In this document: in pieces, positions 33,058-41,925 of the stretch
Layout of the letters: every line of letters begins with the position of its first letter
Numbering within the stretch: position 1 is the first letter of the stretch
Source of the DNA: Pseudarthrobacter naphthalenicus
Lineage (GTDB): Bacteria > Actinomycetota > Actinomycetes > Actinomycetales > Micrococcaceae
DNA: 64,000 bases
Assembly (NCBI RefSeq): GCF_029076445.1
Contig: NZ_JARESG010000016.1
Span: 1 to 64,000, forward strand
Direction: 5' to 3'
Made by a program: the position numbers and the translations under genes
The notes under the pieces: model-generated
What the model saw: the letters and a program-made list of their open reading frames with translations, nothing else
The model's database searches: none
Told to the model about the DNA's origin: nothing

Positions 33058-33093
33058 CAGGGAAGTACGACGAACGGGTCGCCTCCGGCAAAC

Positions 33094-33136
33094 ATGTAAC
33101 ATTTGCTTGACGTTGGGCTGGAATTAGTTACATAAT
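33094..33136 (+). promoter_or_regulatory. Salicylate operon promoter with operator (site A)
   Basis: TTGACG (33107-33112) and CATAAT (33131-33136) are -35 and -10 boxes 18 bp apart. ATGTAAC (33094-33100) and GTTACAT (33127-33133) form a perfect inverted repeat spanning them; TGTAAC and GTTAC are 26 bp apart. The first gene starts 51 bp after the -10. Confidence 0.82.
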
Positions 33137-33186
33137 CTTGGTGAGAGCTTTCTCACTGGATTCCCAAACTTCAAAAGGTGGCATCG

Positions 33187-34764
33187 ATGGCACTTCGCGT
33201 AGCCTGCATTGGCGGCGGTCCTGGCGGACTGTTCTTCTCAACCCTGTTTAAGCAGACCGTCCCCGACGCAGAGGTCGTGCTGTTCGAACGCAACCAGGCC
33301 ACCGATGCTTTCGGCTTCGGTGTTGTCTTTTCCGATGCGACTCTGAACCGCATCAATGACGCTGATCCCGTGGTCCGGGACGGCCTCCGCGACTACGGCA
33401 CGCACTGGGACGACATCGAAGTCTGGCTCAAAGGCGAACAGAAGTCCTTCGCCGGCAACGGCATGGCAGCCATCTACCGTAAGACGCTCCTTCAGTTGAT
33501 GCAGGAACGAGCAGCGGAAGCCGGCGTCGACATGCGCTTTGGCCAGTATGTCCCTGATTTGTCGCAGCTCCAGGACTTCGACCTGATCGTTGGCGCGGAC
33601 GGCGCCAATTCATCGACCCGCAAACAGCTCGGCGAAAGCCTGGGCCACACAGCTGAAACGGCAACTGCCAAGTTCATCTGGTTTGGCACGAGCCACCTAT
33701 TTAAAGGCATGACGTTCATCCATCGTAAGAGCGAGTTCGGCAACTTCGCGGTCCACGGCTACCCGATCAGCGATGACCTGAGCACCTTCATCGTGGAAAC
33801 CGACGAGGAGACCTGGCGCAAGGCAGGACTGGACGAATTCGATGTCAGCCAACCCCCAGGCCCCTCGGACCTGAAGACCCAGTGGTTTCTCGAAAAACTC
33901 TTCGCCGAGGACATTAACGGGGAGCCCTTGGTGGCCAACAGCTCCCGCTGGGCTAACTTCCGCACCCGCCGTACGCGCACTTGGCACAAGGGAAACGTCG
34001 TCTTGCTCGGGGACGCCGTGCATACGGCGCACTTCTCCGTGGGCTCCGGCACCAAGATGGCCATGGAAGATGCCATCACTCTGGTCCGTGAAGTCGCTGC
34101 CCACCAGGATGACCTCGAACTGGCTTTCACAAACTACGAGGCCGAACGCCAGCCACAGGTGGCCAAAATCCAGAACCAGGCCCGCGGCGGCCTTAGCTGG
34201 TGGGAACACTTCGGCAGGTATTACGATGCGTTCAACCCTACACAGTTCACCTTCCACTTCTTCTCCCGCAGCATCGACATAGACAAGATCCGCCTTCGTG
34301 ACCCGGAACTGGTCGCGGCCACGGAACAGGACTGGCTGGACAGGCACGGGCACGCACCCCTCGAAACGCCGCTAAATGCGGGGACGGCCAAGTTCAGCGG
34401 GCGTCTGCTTACGGTCTCGACGACCGAGGGCAATGCTGCCACCTTGTTCGGCCCAGGCGGCAGCCTTGCTTTGGTTACTGATCCGGCTGAGGCCAACATC
34501 AGTAACGGGCTGCTGATAACAGCACCGGATACGGAAGCGGGTCTGGCTGCCGCTTTCGCGCAGTTGCCTGCCGAGGCTGCCGTCGTTGTGATCCGGGGCG
34601 GCAACGCGTTCACCCGGATCCTCCTTTCGGAGGAAGCCCGTCTCGGACGCGGTCTGACAAGCGTCATCGTCGATGATCGAGGACCGGCGTCAAACCTGAC
34701 TTTGGTGCTCTCCGGCCGTGCAGACGCCGTCGCCACAGCAAACGTGGAGGGCAGCAATGCATAA
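33187..34764 (+). CDS. sdgC: Salicylyl-CoA 5-hydroxylase-like flavoprotein monooxygenase
   Basis: The protein is 525 aa. FAD is bound by CIGGGPGGLFF (about 7-17) and by GDAVHTAHFSVGSGTKMAME (about 276-295). The latter segment is characteristic of anthraniloyl-CoA and salicylyl-CoA monooxygenases. In Streptomyces WA46 SdgC hydroxylates salicylyl-CoA at C5 using NADH to give gentisyl-CoA. Here a 125-residue C-terminal extension (about 400-525) follows the FAD domain and is unassigned. AAAGGTGG precedes the ATG. It is the first gene of a tightly packed operon and overlaps the next gene by 8 nt. Confidence 0.82.
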   Translation: MALRVACIGGGPGGLFFSTLFKQTVPDAEVVLFERNQATDAFGFGVVFSDATLNRINDADPVVRDGLRDYGTHWDDIEVWLKGEQKSFAGNGMAAIYRKTLLQLMQERAAEAGVDMRFGQYVPDLSQLQDFDLIVGADGANSSTRKQLGESLGHTAETATAKFIWFGTSHLFKGMTFIHRKSEFGNFAVHGYPISDDLSTFIVETDEETWRKAGLDEFDVSQPPGPSDLKTQWFLEKLFAEDINGEPLVANSSRWANFRTRRTRTWHKGNVVLLGDAVHTAHFSVGSGTKMAMEDAITLVREVAAHQDDLELAFTNYEAERQPQVAKIQNQARGGLSWWEHFGRYYDAFNPTQFTFHFFSRSIDIDKIRLRDPELVAATEQDWLDRHGHAPLETPLNAGTAKFSGRLLTVSTTEGNAATLFGPGGSLALVTDPAEANISNGLLITAPDTEAGLAAAFAQLPAEAAVVVIRGGNAFTRILLSEEARLGRGLTSVIVDDRGPASNLTLVLSGRADAVATANVEGSNA

Positions 34765-36793
34765 CCTGTCCGCCCTCTTTGCGCCCCGTGGCATCGTTGT
34801 AGTCGGTGCATCGTCCAGCCCCGAAAAGCTCGGTGCAGTCATGGCGCAGTCACTTTCGAGCTACGGCGCACCCGTCGAACTGGTGAACAGCCGGGGCGAG
34901 AACGGAATGCACACCAGTATCGCCGACGCTGCTGCTGCAATTCCCGGCGGCCCAGACCTGACGGTGCTCTGCGTTCCGGCAGCCGTAACTGCACAAGCAT
35001 TGCGCGACAGCGCAGCGAACGGTGCAAAAGCAGCTTTGGTTTGCGCAGGGGGTTTTGCTGAGGCGGGCGGTCCCGGCATCGAATACTCAGCCCAAGTAAA
35101 GGATGCCGTTCGTGACACTGGCATCCGCTTGCTCGGCCCGAACACCTCGGGCTTCTTCGTCCCGGGCCGCAACTTGCGGGCCAGTTTCGTCCCCGGCGTC
35201 GCCGAGCTGGAACCGGGCTCAGTGGCCGTTGTCGCCGCAAGCGGCGGCGTAAACCACGTCCTGGCTTTCCACCTGCAACGTTCCGGTGCAGGCGTCAGCC
35301 TCGCTGTCGGTATCGGAGCAGGGACGGACATCACCGCACCCGACGTCTTGGACTACCTGATCACCGATCAGCAAACCAAGGCTGTTGCCCTCCACCTGGA
35401 AACCGTTTCGGATGGTCCTGCCCTTGTCGACGCTGTTTCCCGCCTTAGTGCAGTCAAGCCCGTTGTTGCGCTTGTCGTGGGCCGTAACGACGTGTCCGAA
35501 TTCGCCCAGTCCCACACCGGTGCTTTGGCCACGTCCTGGCGGACCACCCGTTCTGTCCTCAAGCAGGCAGGCGCTGTGATTGTCGACGACGAGAACCAGT
35601 TGGTAGCCGCAGTCACTGCCCTTGCAGGGCGCCGGCTTGCTCCGGCTGCCGACCCCGGCGTCGGACTCATCACCGGGCAAGCGGGTCCTGGCCTGTTGAT
35701 TGCCGATGCCCTTCACGGCGCTGGGGTGGCTGTCCCACGACTTGCCCAGGCCACCCAGGACCTCATCGGCACGCTGCTACCGCCCTTAACCTTCCAAGCC
35801 AACCCCGTGGATACGGGCCGGCCAGGGCCCGGATACGAGAAAATCGTTGCGGCAGTCGCTGCCGACCCGGCCATCGACGTCGTAGCCGTCTACGGGCTGA
35901 CTGAACCTGTGACGGACCTGCCACTTTCCGTCGTCGAGTCCGGCGCCGCAGAGGCAATGCCTTTCGTGATCGGCGTGGACGGCCCCGAAGGCGATCTGGA
36001 ACGCGCTCGGAAGTCGGCTCAGCAACATGATTTGCCGCTGATCTCCGGACCAACGTCGCTAGCCCAGGGCCTCATCGCTCTGGTGAACGATGCACGGGGG
36101 CAGTTCGTCCGCTCCCTCGCTCAAGAGCGGAACTTCACCTGGCCCAACGTGGACGGACCGTGGGACGAAAACCGTGCCAAGGAACTCCTCGACGCCCTGG
36201 GTATCAGCACACCGTCACGGCGAAGCTGCACCAACCGCACCGCAGCGCATGAAGCCTTGCAGGAGCTGGGCGGACCCGTAGCCGTCAAGCTGCTCGACGC
36301 GGTGGTCCTGCACAAGACCGAGATTGGTGGTGTCCACCTGGGGGTTAAGTCCACCGAAGACATCGACCGAGCTTTGGACGCCCTGGAAGCCGCCGGCGCA
36401 CGCGAATTCCTGGTTGAAGCCATGGCCCCCTCCGGGATCGACCTGGTCGTAGGGGTCCGGAGGGATCCTGTCTTTGGACCGATTGTGGTTCTTGGCCTGG
36501 GCGGAACCGCGGCCGAGGTCTACGCGGATGTTTCCATCCGTTCCGCTCCCCTGTCAGATCGCGCAGCGGAAGACATGCCCAACGAATTGTTGGCTCGCGA
36601 GCTCCTGTACGGCTTCCGGTCCGGGCCCATGCTCGATACAGCTGAACTGTCTGCCGTGTTGGTCAAACTCGGGGACGCACTTGTATCCAATGAAGCTATC
36701 GCCGAAATCGAAATCAATCCCCTGCGCCTGACACACGAAGGACTCGTGGCGCTGGACGCCGTAGTTATCAATGTCGAGGAGGACATGAAATGA
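34757..36793 (+). CDS. NDP-forming acyl-CoA synthetase
   Basis: The protein is 678 aa. A CoA-binding Rossmann domain (VVVGASSSPEKLG, about 13-25), a succinyl-CoA-ligase-like domain with the phospho-His segment AQSHTGALATS (about 250-260), and a C-terminal ATP-grasp domain (PVAVKLLDAVVLHKTEIGGV, about 510-530) match single-chain ADP-forming acyl-CoA synthetases. GGAGG precedes the ATG. It overlaps both neighbours. Its acid substrate is unknown; salicylate or a related aromatic acid is likely from context, making it a second ligase beside the AMP-forming one. Confidence 0.8.
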   Translation: MHNLSALFAPRGIVVVGASSSPEKLGAVMAQSLSSYGAPVELVNSRGENGMHTSIADAAAAIPGGPDLTVLCVPAAVTAQALRDSAANGAKAALVCAGGFAEAGGPGIEYSAQVKDAVRDTGIRLLGPNTSGFFVPGRNLRASFVPGVAELEPGSVAVVAASGGVNHVLAFHLQRSGAGVSLAVGIGAGTDITAPDVLDYLITDQQTKAVALHLETVSDGPALVDAVSRLSAVKPVVALVVGRNDVSEFAQSHTGALATSWRTTRSVLKQAGAVIVDDENQLVAAVTALAGRRLAPAADPGVGLITGQAGPGLLIADALHGAGVAVPRLAQATQDLIGTLLPPLTFQANPVDTGRPGPGYEKIVAAVAADPAIDVVAVYGLTEPVTDLPLSVVESGAAEAMPFVIGVDGPEGDLERARKSAQQHDLPLISGPTSLAQGLIALVNDARGQFVRSLAQERNFTWPNVDGPWDENRAKELLDALGISTPSRRSCTNRTAAHEALQELGGPVAVKLLDAVVLHKTEIGGVHLGVKSTEDIDRALDALEAAGAREFLVEAMAPSGIDLVVGVRRDPVFGPIVVLGLGGTAAEVYADVSIRSAPLSDRAAEDMPNELLARELLYGFRSGPMLDTAELSAVLVKLGDALVSNEAIAEIEINPLRLTHEGLVALDAVVINVEEDMK

Positions 36794-38463
36794 CAAGCCA
36801 CACCAGTGAGGGAACCACTCCCTGGCCAGCAGACCTTGCGGCCGAATTCCGCGCCAAGGGTTACTGGGAGGACCGGGCTCTTGGCAGTTACATTCTGGAT
36901 ACGGCCGACCGGTTGCCTGACAAGATTGCAATCGTGGATGGAGAGCTGCGGCTCACTTACGCCGACATTGCCAACCGCATGGACGCCGGCGCGGAACGGC
37001 TCCTGCAGCTGGGGCTGCGGGCGGATGACCGTGTGATGGTGCAATTGCCCAACGGTTGGCAATTTGCCCTTCTGACCCTGGCCTGTTTCCGCGCCGGCAT
37101 CATTCCGGTTATGGCCCTGCCGGCACACAGGCAATACGAACTGTCCTTCCTCTCGGAACTTTCCGAAGCACGAGCCATCGCCGTCCCGGACACAATCAAG
37201 GACTTTGACCATCAAGCGATGGCAGAAGACCTGGTCTCCACAATTCCGTCACTGGAAATCATTCTCGTTTCCGGCGCCGCTAATCCCATGAACGTGGGAC
37301 TTGAAGAACTCTTGGCACCAGGCAAAGACCCGAAAGGTGCGAGGGCAAGGCTGGACGGCCTCGCGCCGTCGCCCGACTCTCCTGCCCTGTTCCTGCTGTC
37401 GGGAGGAACAACCGGCCTGCCTAAACTGATCACCCGGACCCACAATGACTACGCCTACAACATCAAGGCGAGCTCAGTCCCTACAGGCGTCACTGAAGAC
37501 ACCGTCTACCTGGGTACCCTGCCGGCCAGCCATAATTTCCCGCTTGCGTGCCCGGGCATCCTTGGGATCCTTTTCGCTGGCGGCCGCATGGTGATGCTCC
37601 CGAGCCCCGAACCACGGAAGGCTTTCGCCGCCATTGAACGGGAAAAGGTGACGCTCTCAACAGCTGTACCCGCGGTCGCGCAGCGGTGGATCGAGTACCA
37701 GGAGGAAACAGGCGGCACGCAACTGGCCAGCCTCGAAGTGATTCAAGTGGGCGGCTCGAGGCTCCCTGACGAGATTGCGCGGAAAGTGAAGCCTGTCCTC
37801 GGCGCCACGCTGCAGCAGGTTTTTGGAATGGCGGAGGGTCTCATCAATACGACCCGTCTGGATGATCCCGAAGACGTTATTTGCACAACCCAGGGTCGTC
37901 CCGTGTCTGAAGCCGACGAGATTCGGATCGTCGATGAATCCGGGAATGATCTCCCGGACGGAGTAGCCGGGTCCATTTTGACCCGCGGCCCCTACACGCC
38001 AAGGGGCTACTACCGCGCCCCTGAAGCAAACGCCCGGGCTTTCACTCCAGACGGGTGGTACGCGAGCGGAGACATCGTGGAACGCCGGCCGGATGGAAAC
38101 CTGATCGTCCAGGGCCGCGACAAAGACATGATCAACCGTGGCGGAGAAAAGATTTCGGCCGAGGAAATTGAAAGCCTGGTCTACCGCATCGAGGACATCA
38201 CCATGGCGGCGGCGGTCGCTATGCCCGATCCGGTGCTCGGTGAAAAACTCTGCCTCTACATCACCGTGAAACCGGGCACGGAGGTAACACTTGAACAGAT
38301 TCAAAAGATGCTCCGCGAAACCGGCGTTGCTGCATTCAAAATTCCCGAGCACCTGGTGGTCGTCGACGAACTCCCTGCCACAAAGGTCGGCAAGATCAAC
38401 AAAAAAGAGCTCCGTGCTGACATAGCAGAACGGCTGGCTACTGCCAGCGCCCACTCTAAGTAG
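36790..38463 (+). CDS. sdgA: AMP-forming salicylate ligase (DhbE/SdgA-like)
   Basis: The protein is 557 aa. The P-loop LLSGGTTGLPKLITRTHNDY lies at about 198-217 and the C-terminal hinge and lysine motif at about 415-440 (ASGDIVERRPDGNLIVQGRD, INRGGEKISAEEIE). Overall it resembles 2,3-dihydroxybenzoate/salicylate adenylating enzymes, including FPLACPGILG. SdgA of Streptomyces WA46 looks like such an AMP ligase but makes salicylyl-CoA. It overlaps the upstream gene by 4 nt (ATGA) and lies 9 bp from the dioxygenase gene. Confidence 0.82.
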   Translation: MTSHTSEGTTPWPADLAAEFRAKGYWEDRALGSYILDTADRLPDKIAIVDGELRLTYADIANRMDAGAERLLQLGLRADDRVMVQLPNGWQFALLTLACFRAGIIPVMALPAHRQYELSFLSELSEARAIAVPDTIKDFDHQAMAEDLVSTIPSLEIILVSGAANPMNVGLEELLAPGKDPKGARARLDGLAPSPDSPALFLLSGGTTGLPKLITRTHNDYAYNIKASSVPTGVTEDTVYLGTLPASHNFPLACPGILGILFAGGRMVMLPSPEPRKAFAAIEREKVTLSTAVPAVAQRWIEYQEETGGTQLASLEVIQVGGSRLPDEIARKVKPVLGATLQQVFGMAEGLINTTRLDDPEDVICTTQGRPVSEADEIRIVDESGNDLPDGVAGSILTRGPYTPRGYYRAPEANARAFTPDGWYASGDIVERRPDGNLIVQGRDKDMINRGGEKISAEEIESLVYRIEDITMAAAVAMPDPVLGEKLCLYITVKPGTEVTLEQIQKMLRETGVAAFKIPEHLVVVDELPATKVGKINKKELRADIAERLATASAHSK

Positions 38464-38472
38464 AGGATTGCC

Positions 38473-39594
38473 ATGACTGAGAACATCACCCATGAGTCAG
38501 TTACCGCCAGCCACGCCCTGCCGGAGCCCACGGCGGAGGAGGCTGCCCAGCTGGAGCAGCTGTACCGGGACTTCGACAAAGAGAACCTGATCCCGCTGTG
38601 GACCGAAATCGGCGACCTGATGCCCATGGTCCCCTCCCCCAAGGCCGTGCCGCACGTGTGGCGCTGGTCCGATTTGTATCCGCTGGCCGCCCGCGCCGGC
38701 GATTTGGTTCCGGTGGGCCGTGGCGGGGAACGCCGCGCCATTGCCCTGGCCAACCCGGGGCTGGCCGGCACACCGTACGCAACCCCCACCCTGTGGGCCG
38801 CCATCCAGTACCTGGGTGCCCGGGAAACCGCCCCGGAACACCGCCACTCGCAGAACGCGTTCCGCTTCGTCGTCGAAGGTGAAGGAGTATGGACCGTTGT
38901 GAACGGTGACCCGGTCAGGATGTCCCGCGGCGATTTCTTGCTGACCCCCGGCTGGAACTTCCACGGCCACCACAACGACACCGACCAGCCGATGGCGTGG
39001 ATCGACGGCCTCGACATTCCGTTCGCGCACTACGCCGACGCCGGCTTCTTTGAGTTCGGCACCGAACGCGTCACGGACGAGGCCACCCCGGACATCTCCC
39101 GCTCGGAGCGGCTCTGGGCCCACCCCGGCCTGCGACCGCTGACGGGACTGGATGACACCACCAGCTCCCCCATCGCCGCCTACCGGTGGGAGCACACAGA
39201 CCGGGCCTTGCGCGAGCAACTGCTGTTGGAGGACGAGGGCCACCCCGCCACAGTGTCGCAGGGCCACGCCGCCGTCCGGTTTACCAACCCCACCACCGGC
39301 GGGGATGTCATGCCCACCATCCGGGCCGAGTTCCACCGACTCCGCGCCGGCGCCACCACCGAGACCGTCCGCGAGGTGGGCTCCAGCGTGTGGCAGGTCT
39401 TTGAAGGCACCGGCTCGGTGGTCCTGAACGGCGAAACAAAGCAGCTGGCCAAGGGTGACCTCTTCGTGGTCCCGTCATGGGCCGCCTGGTCCCTCCAGGC
39501 AGACACCGAGTTTGATTTGTTCCGATTCAGCGACGCACCCATCTTTGAACGCCTGAACTTCAACCGCACCTACATCGAAGGACGCACCAAGTAA
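38473..39594 (+). CDS. sdgD: Gentisate 1,2-dioxygenase
   Basis: The protein is 373 aa, a double-cupin protein of the usual family length. The first cupin carries the Fe(II) ligands in EHRHSQNAFRFVVEGEG and PGWNFHGHHND (about 118-172). The second cupin is at about 280-350 (EVGSSVWQVFEGTGSVVLNG). It opens gentisate to maleylpyruvate. It sits directly after the ligase and one base overlaps the next gene (TAATG), so it is translationally coupled to fumarylpyruvate hydrolase. Confidence 0.92.
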   Translation: MTENITHESVTASHALPEPTAEEAAQLEQLYRDFDKENLIPLWTEIGDLMPMVPSPKAVPHVWRWSDLYPLAARAGDLVPVGRGGERRAIALANPGLAGTPYATPTLWAAIQYLGARETAPEHRHSQNAFRFVVEGEGVWTVVNGDPVRMSRGDFLLTPGWNFHGHHNDTDQPMAWIDGLDIPFAHYADAGFFEFGTERVTDEATPDISRSERLWAHPGLRPLTGLDDTTSSPIAAYRWEHTDRALREQLLLEDEGHPATVSQGHAAVRFTNPTTGGDVMPTIRAEFHRLRAGATTETVREVGSSVWQVFEGTGSVVLNGETKQLAKGDLFVVPSWAAWSLQADTEFDLFRFSDAPIFERLNFNRTYIEGRTK

Positions 39595-40418
39595 TGAGAC
39601 TCCTCACCCTCCGCACTTCCGAAGGCACGACGGCGGTCCGCCAGGACGGCGGCACCCTTACCGAGATCCCCGGGTTCGCCGACGTTGGCGCCCTGCTGCA
39701 GGATCCTGTCTGGGAAGCCACCGCTGCGGCGGCCAACGGCGCAACGCACCCGCTCGAGGGCGCCGACCTCGCAGCCGTTGTGCCCTCCCCGGGGAAGATC
39801 ATCTGTGTGGGCCACAACTACCGGAACCACATCAAGGAGATGGGCCGGGAAGTCCCCGAATACCCCACTCTGTTCGCCAAGTACGCCGAGTCCCTGATCG
39901 GGCCCAATGACGACCTGGCCCTGCCCCAGGAATCCGATGCGGTGGACTGGGAAGCCGAGCTCGCCGTCGTCATCGGCAAGCAGGGCCGCCGGATCAGCGA
40001 AGCCGAGGCCGGGGACCACATCGCCGGCTACGCGGTCCTGAACGACATCAGCATGCGGGACTACCAGTTCCGCACCATCCAGTGGCTGCAGGGCAAGACC
40101 TGGGAGAAGTCCACCCCGTTCGGCCCGGCCCTGGTCACCAGGGACGAGTTCAGCCCCGGCCCGCTGATGACCTCGGCGGTGGACGGCGACGTCCAGCAGA
40201 GCACCCCGACGTCGGACCTGGTGTTCACCCCGGAATTCCTGGTCTCCTATATCTCCACCATCATCACCCTGAACCCGGGCGATGTGATCGCCACCGGCAC
40301 CCCCGGCGGCGTGGGCCACGCGCAGGACCCCAAGCGCTACCTGCAGGAAGGCCAGGTCCTGGTCACGACCATCGAAGGACTCGGCCAGCTGAAGAACCGC
40401 GTTATCAAGGAAGCCTGA
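39594..40418 (+). CDS. Fumarylpyruvate hydrolase (FAA hydrolase family)
   Basis: The protein is 274 aa. An N-terminal small domain is followed by the FAH fold with GKIICVGHNYRNHIKEMGR (about 66-84), metal-binding acids in DAVDWEAELAVVIGK (about 117-131), and GDVIATGTPGGVG near the C-terminus. It cleaves fumarylpyruvate to fumarate and pyruvate, the last step of the gentisate pathway. It is coupled to the dioxygenase upstream and the isomerase downstream (overlap TGATG). Confidence 0.9.
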   Translation: MRLLTLRTSEGTTAVRQDGGTLTEIPGFADVGALLQDPVWEATAAAANGATHPLEGADLAAVVPSPGKIICVGHNYRNHIKEMGREVPEYPTLFAKYAESLIGPNDDLALPQESDAVDWEAELAVVIGKQGRRISEAEAGDHIAGYAVLNDISMRDYQFRTIQWLQGKTWEKSTPFGPALVTRDEFSPGPLMTSAVDGDVQQSTPTSDLVFTPEFLVSYISTIITLNPGDVIATGTPGGVGHAQDPKRYLQEGQVLVTTIEGLGQLKNRVIKEA

Positions 40419-41173
40419 TGGTCGCCCGCCACGACCAGACCACGGACCCGGCGCTCCTGGACGCACTGCTCCAGGCGCGCCGGGGCACCGCGTTCTTCGC
40501 CCGCAAGCTGAACGAGCTTCCGGATGCAGAACTCGATGGCTCCTCGCTGCTGCCCGGATGGACCCGACGACACATCGTCGCCCACGTTGGTTACAACGCG
40601 CGTGCTATCGCCCGGCTGATCGAATGGGCCGCCACCGGAGTGGAAACGCCCATGTATTCCTCCCCCGAGGCGCGCAAGCATGAGATCGAGTTCGGGGCCA
40701 CCCTCAGTCCGATCGCGCTGCGGCACCTCTTCGACCACTCCGCCGTGCACCTGAACGTCGAATGGCGTGACCTGCCCGCCGACGCCTGGCACCACAAGGT
40801 CAAAACCGCCCAGGGACGCATCGTTCCCGCTGAAGAAACGGTTTGGATGCGCACCCGCGAAGTGTGGATGCACGCCGTGGACCTGGACAACGGAGCTACG
40901 TTCAGTGACATCCCAGTACCCGTCCTGGAAAGACTGCTCGAGGACATCACCGGTGCCTGGAAAACCCGCGGCACCGACACCGGGCTCGTGGTCAAGGTGA
41001 CCGGGCAGGAACCGGAGCCCAGCTTCGGCGACACCCCCGCAGCTCAACCGACGGTGGTCTCAGGCCCGCTCCCCACGGTGGTCCAATGGGCGGCCGGCCG
41101 GGGCAGCGGCGGCGTCGCTGCAATGCGCAAAGGAACACCGCTAGCCGTTCCCCCGGCACCAAAGTGGATCTGA
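40418..41173 (+). CDS. Mycothiol-dependent maleylpyruvate isomerase
   Basis: The protein is 251 aa. The N-terminal DinB/MDMPI domain includes ELDGSSLLPGWTRRHIVAHV (about 38-57; the His is a zinc ligand) and the later TREVWMHAVDLDNG (about 146-159) that supplies a His/Asp pair. It converts maleylpyruvate to fumarylpyruvate using mycothiol, consistent with an actinobacterial host. It is the last gene of the operon; no clear terminator follows. Confidence 0.88.
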   Translation: MVARHDQTTDPALLDALLQARRGTAFFARKLNELPDAELDGSSLLPGWTRRHIVAHVGYNARAIARLIEWAATGVETPMYSSPEARKHEIEFGATLSPIALRHLFDHSAVHLNVEWRDLPADAWHHKVKTAQGRIVPAEETVWMRTREVWMHAVDLDNGATFSDIPVPVLERLLEDITGAWKTRGTDTGLVVKVTGQEPEPSFGDTPAAQPTVVSGPLPTVVQWAAGRGSGGVAAMRKGTPLAVPPAPKWI

Positions 41174-41660
41174 ACCCTGAGTGGCGGAGACCTTGTGCAT
41201 CACCCCCTTTAGATTGGAGCTGACGTGGCGTAGGGTCCCCTGCGAATAGGTAAGAAATAGGGGACGTCCGGTGGGTGCCCCAGCGCCCGGTACCCGCAGG
41301 CGTTTTAGTTGTTCGGCTCAGGGCGCTTTTTTGGACGGGGGAAACGTCCTGTTCGGGCACGGCCCGGAGCATGAAGCGGTGGAACTGAGGCACAGTGAAT
41401 CTGGCGCAGCCGTGGGAGGGGCGTATAGCAGCGCCTTGTTGATGAGTTTTGAGCGGGTGGGGCCAGCTGCGTGGATTCACGGCCCATCGCACCAAAGGTT
41501 GCTAACCAGGACACCGCATCAAAAGTGCAGCCAAGAACGGGATTGGAGCGGAAGGCAGCCTAACGCTTCCTGCGATCACCTGCACGCCTGAATGCCTGAA
41601 TGCCTCCGAGAATCTAAAGGACTAAGGCTTCCACTTGTGCCCTGAAAATCAAAAATGTTT
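41174..41660. other. Gap after the salicylate operon
   Basis: No gene, hairpin or known site was recognised. Short frames here are not protein-like. Confidence 0.35.
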
Positions 41661-41703
41661 TGTAACACTCTTCCGCTGGTCTACGAAATCTTGTTACGGT
41701 AAT
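41661..41703 (+). promoter_or_regulatory. Third copy of the shared operator (site B)
   Basis: TGTAAC (41661-41666) and GTTAC (41693-41697) are separated by exactly 26 bp, as at sites A and C. GGTAAT (41698-41703) is a possible -10. The next plus-strand gene is the cysteine hydrolase 220 bp downstream, so the 5' leader would be long or another promoter is used. Confidence 0.65.
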
Positions 41704-41925
41704 CGAGAGGTTGATCCCTCGGGCCGAAGGTGCGTAGGGCACCCTGTGGGTGAGGTGGCAGCGGATAGACAGGACCTGATCGTTGGAGTCCGATCTGGCC
41801 TGGTCGTCCTGAAGACGGCGGGTACGTGGGCAATAGTGAGGTGAAGTGACCATGACTTCGCCGATGCCCTACTAATCACGCAATTTTGTTGAACCGGGAA
41901 CTCAAGTCGAACAGGAGAGCACAAA

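Noticed and set aside
41271..41591. 106-codon frame after the salicylate operon
   Set aside because: Irregular codon use, no ribosome-binding site, and no similarity on either strand.
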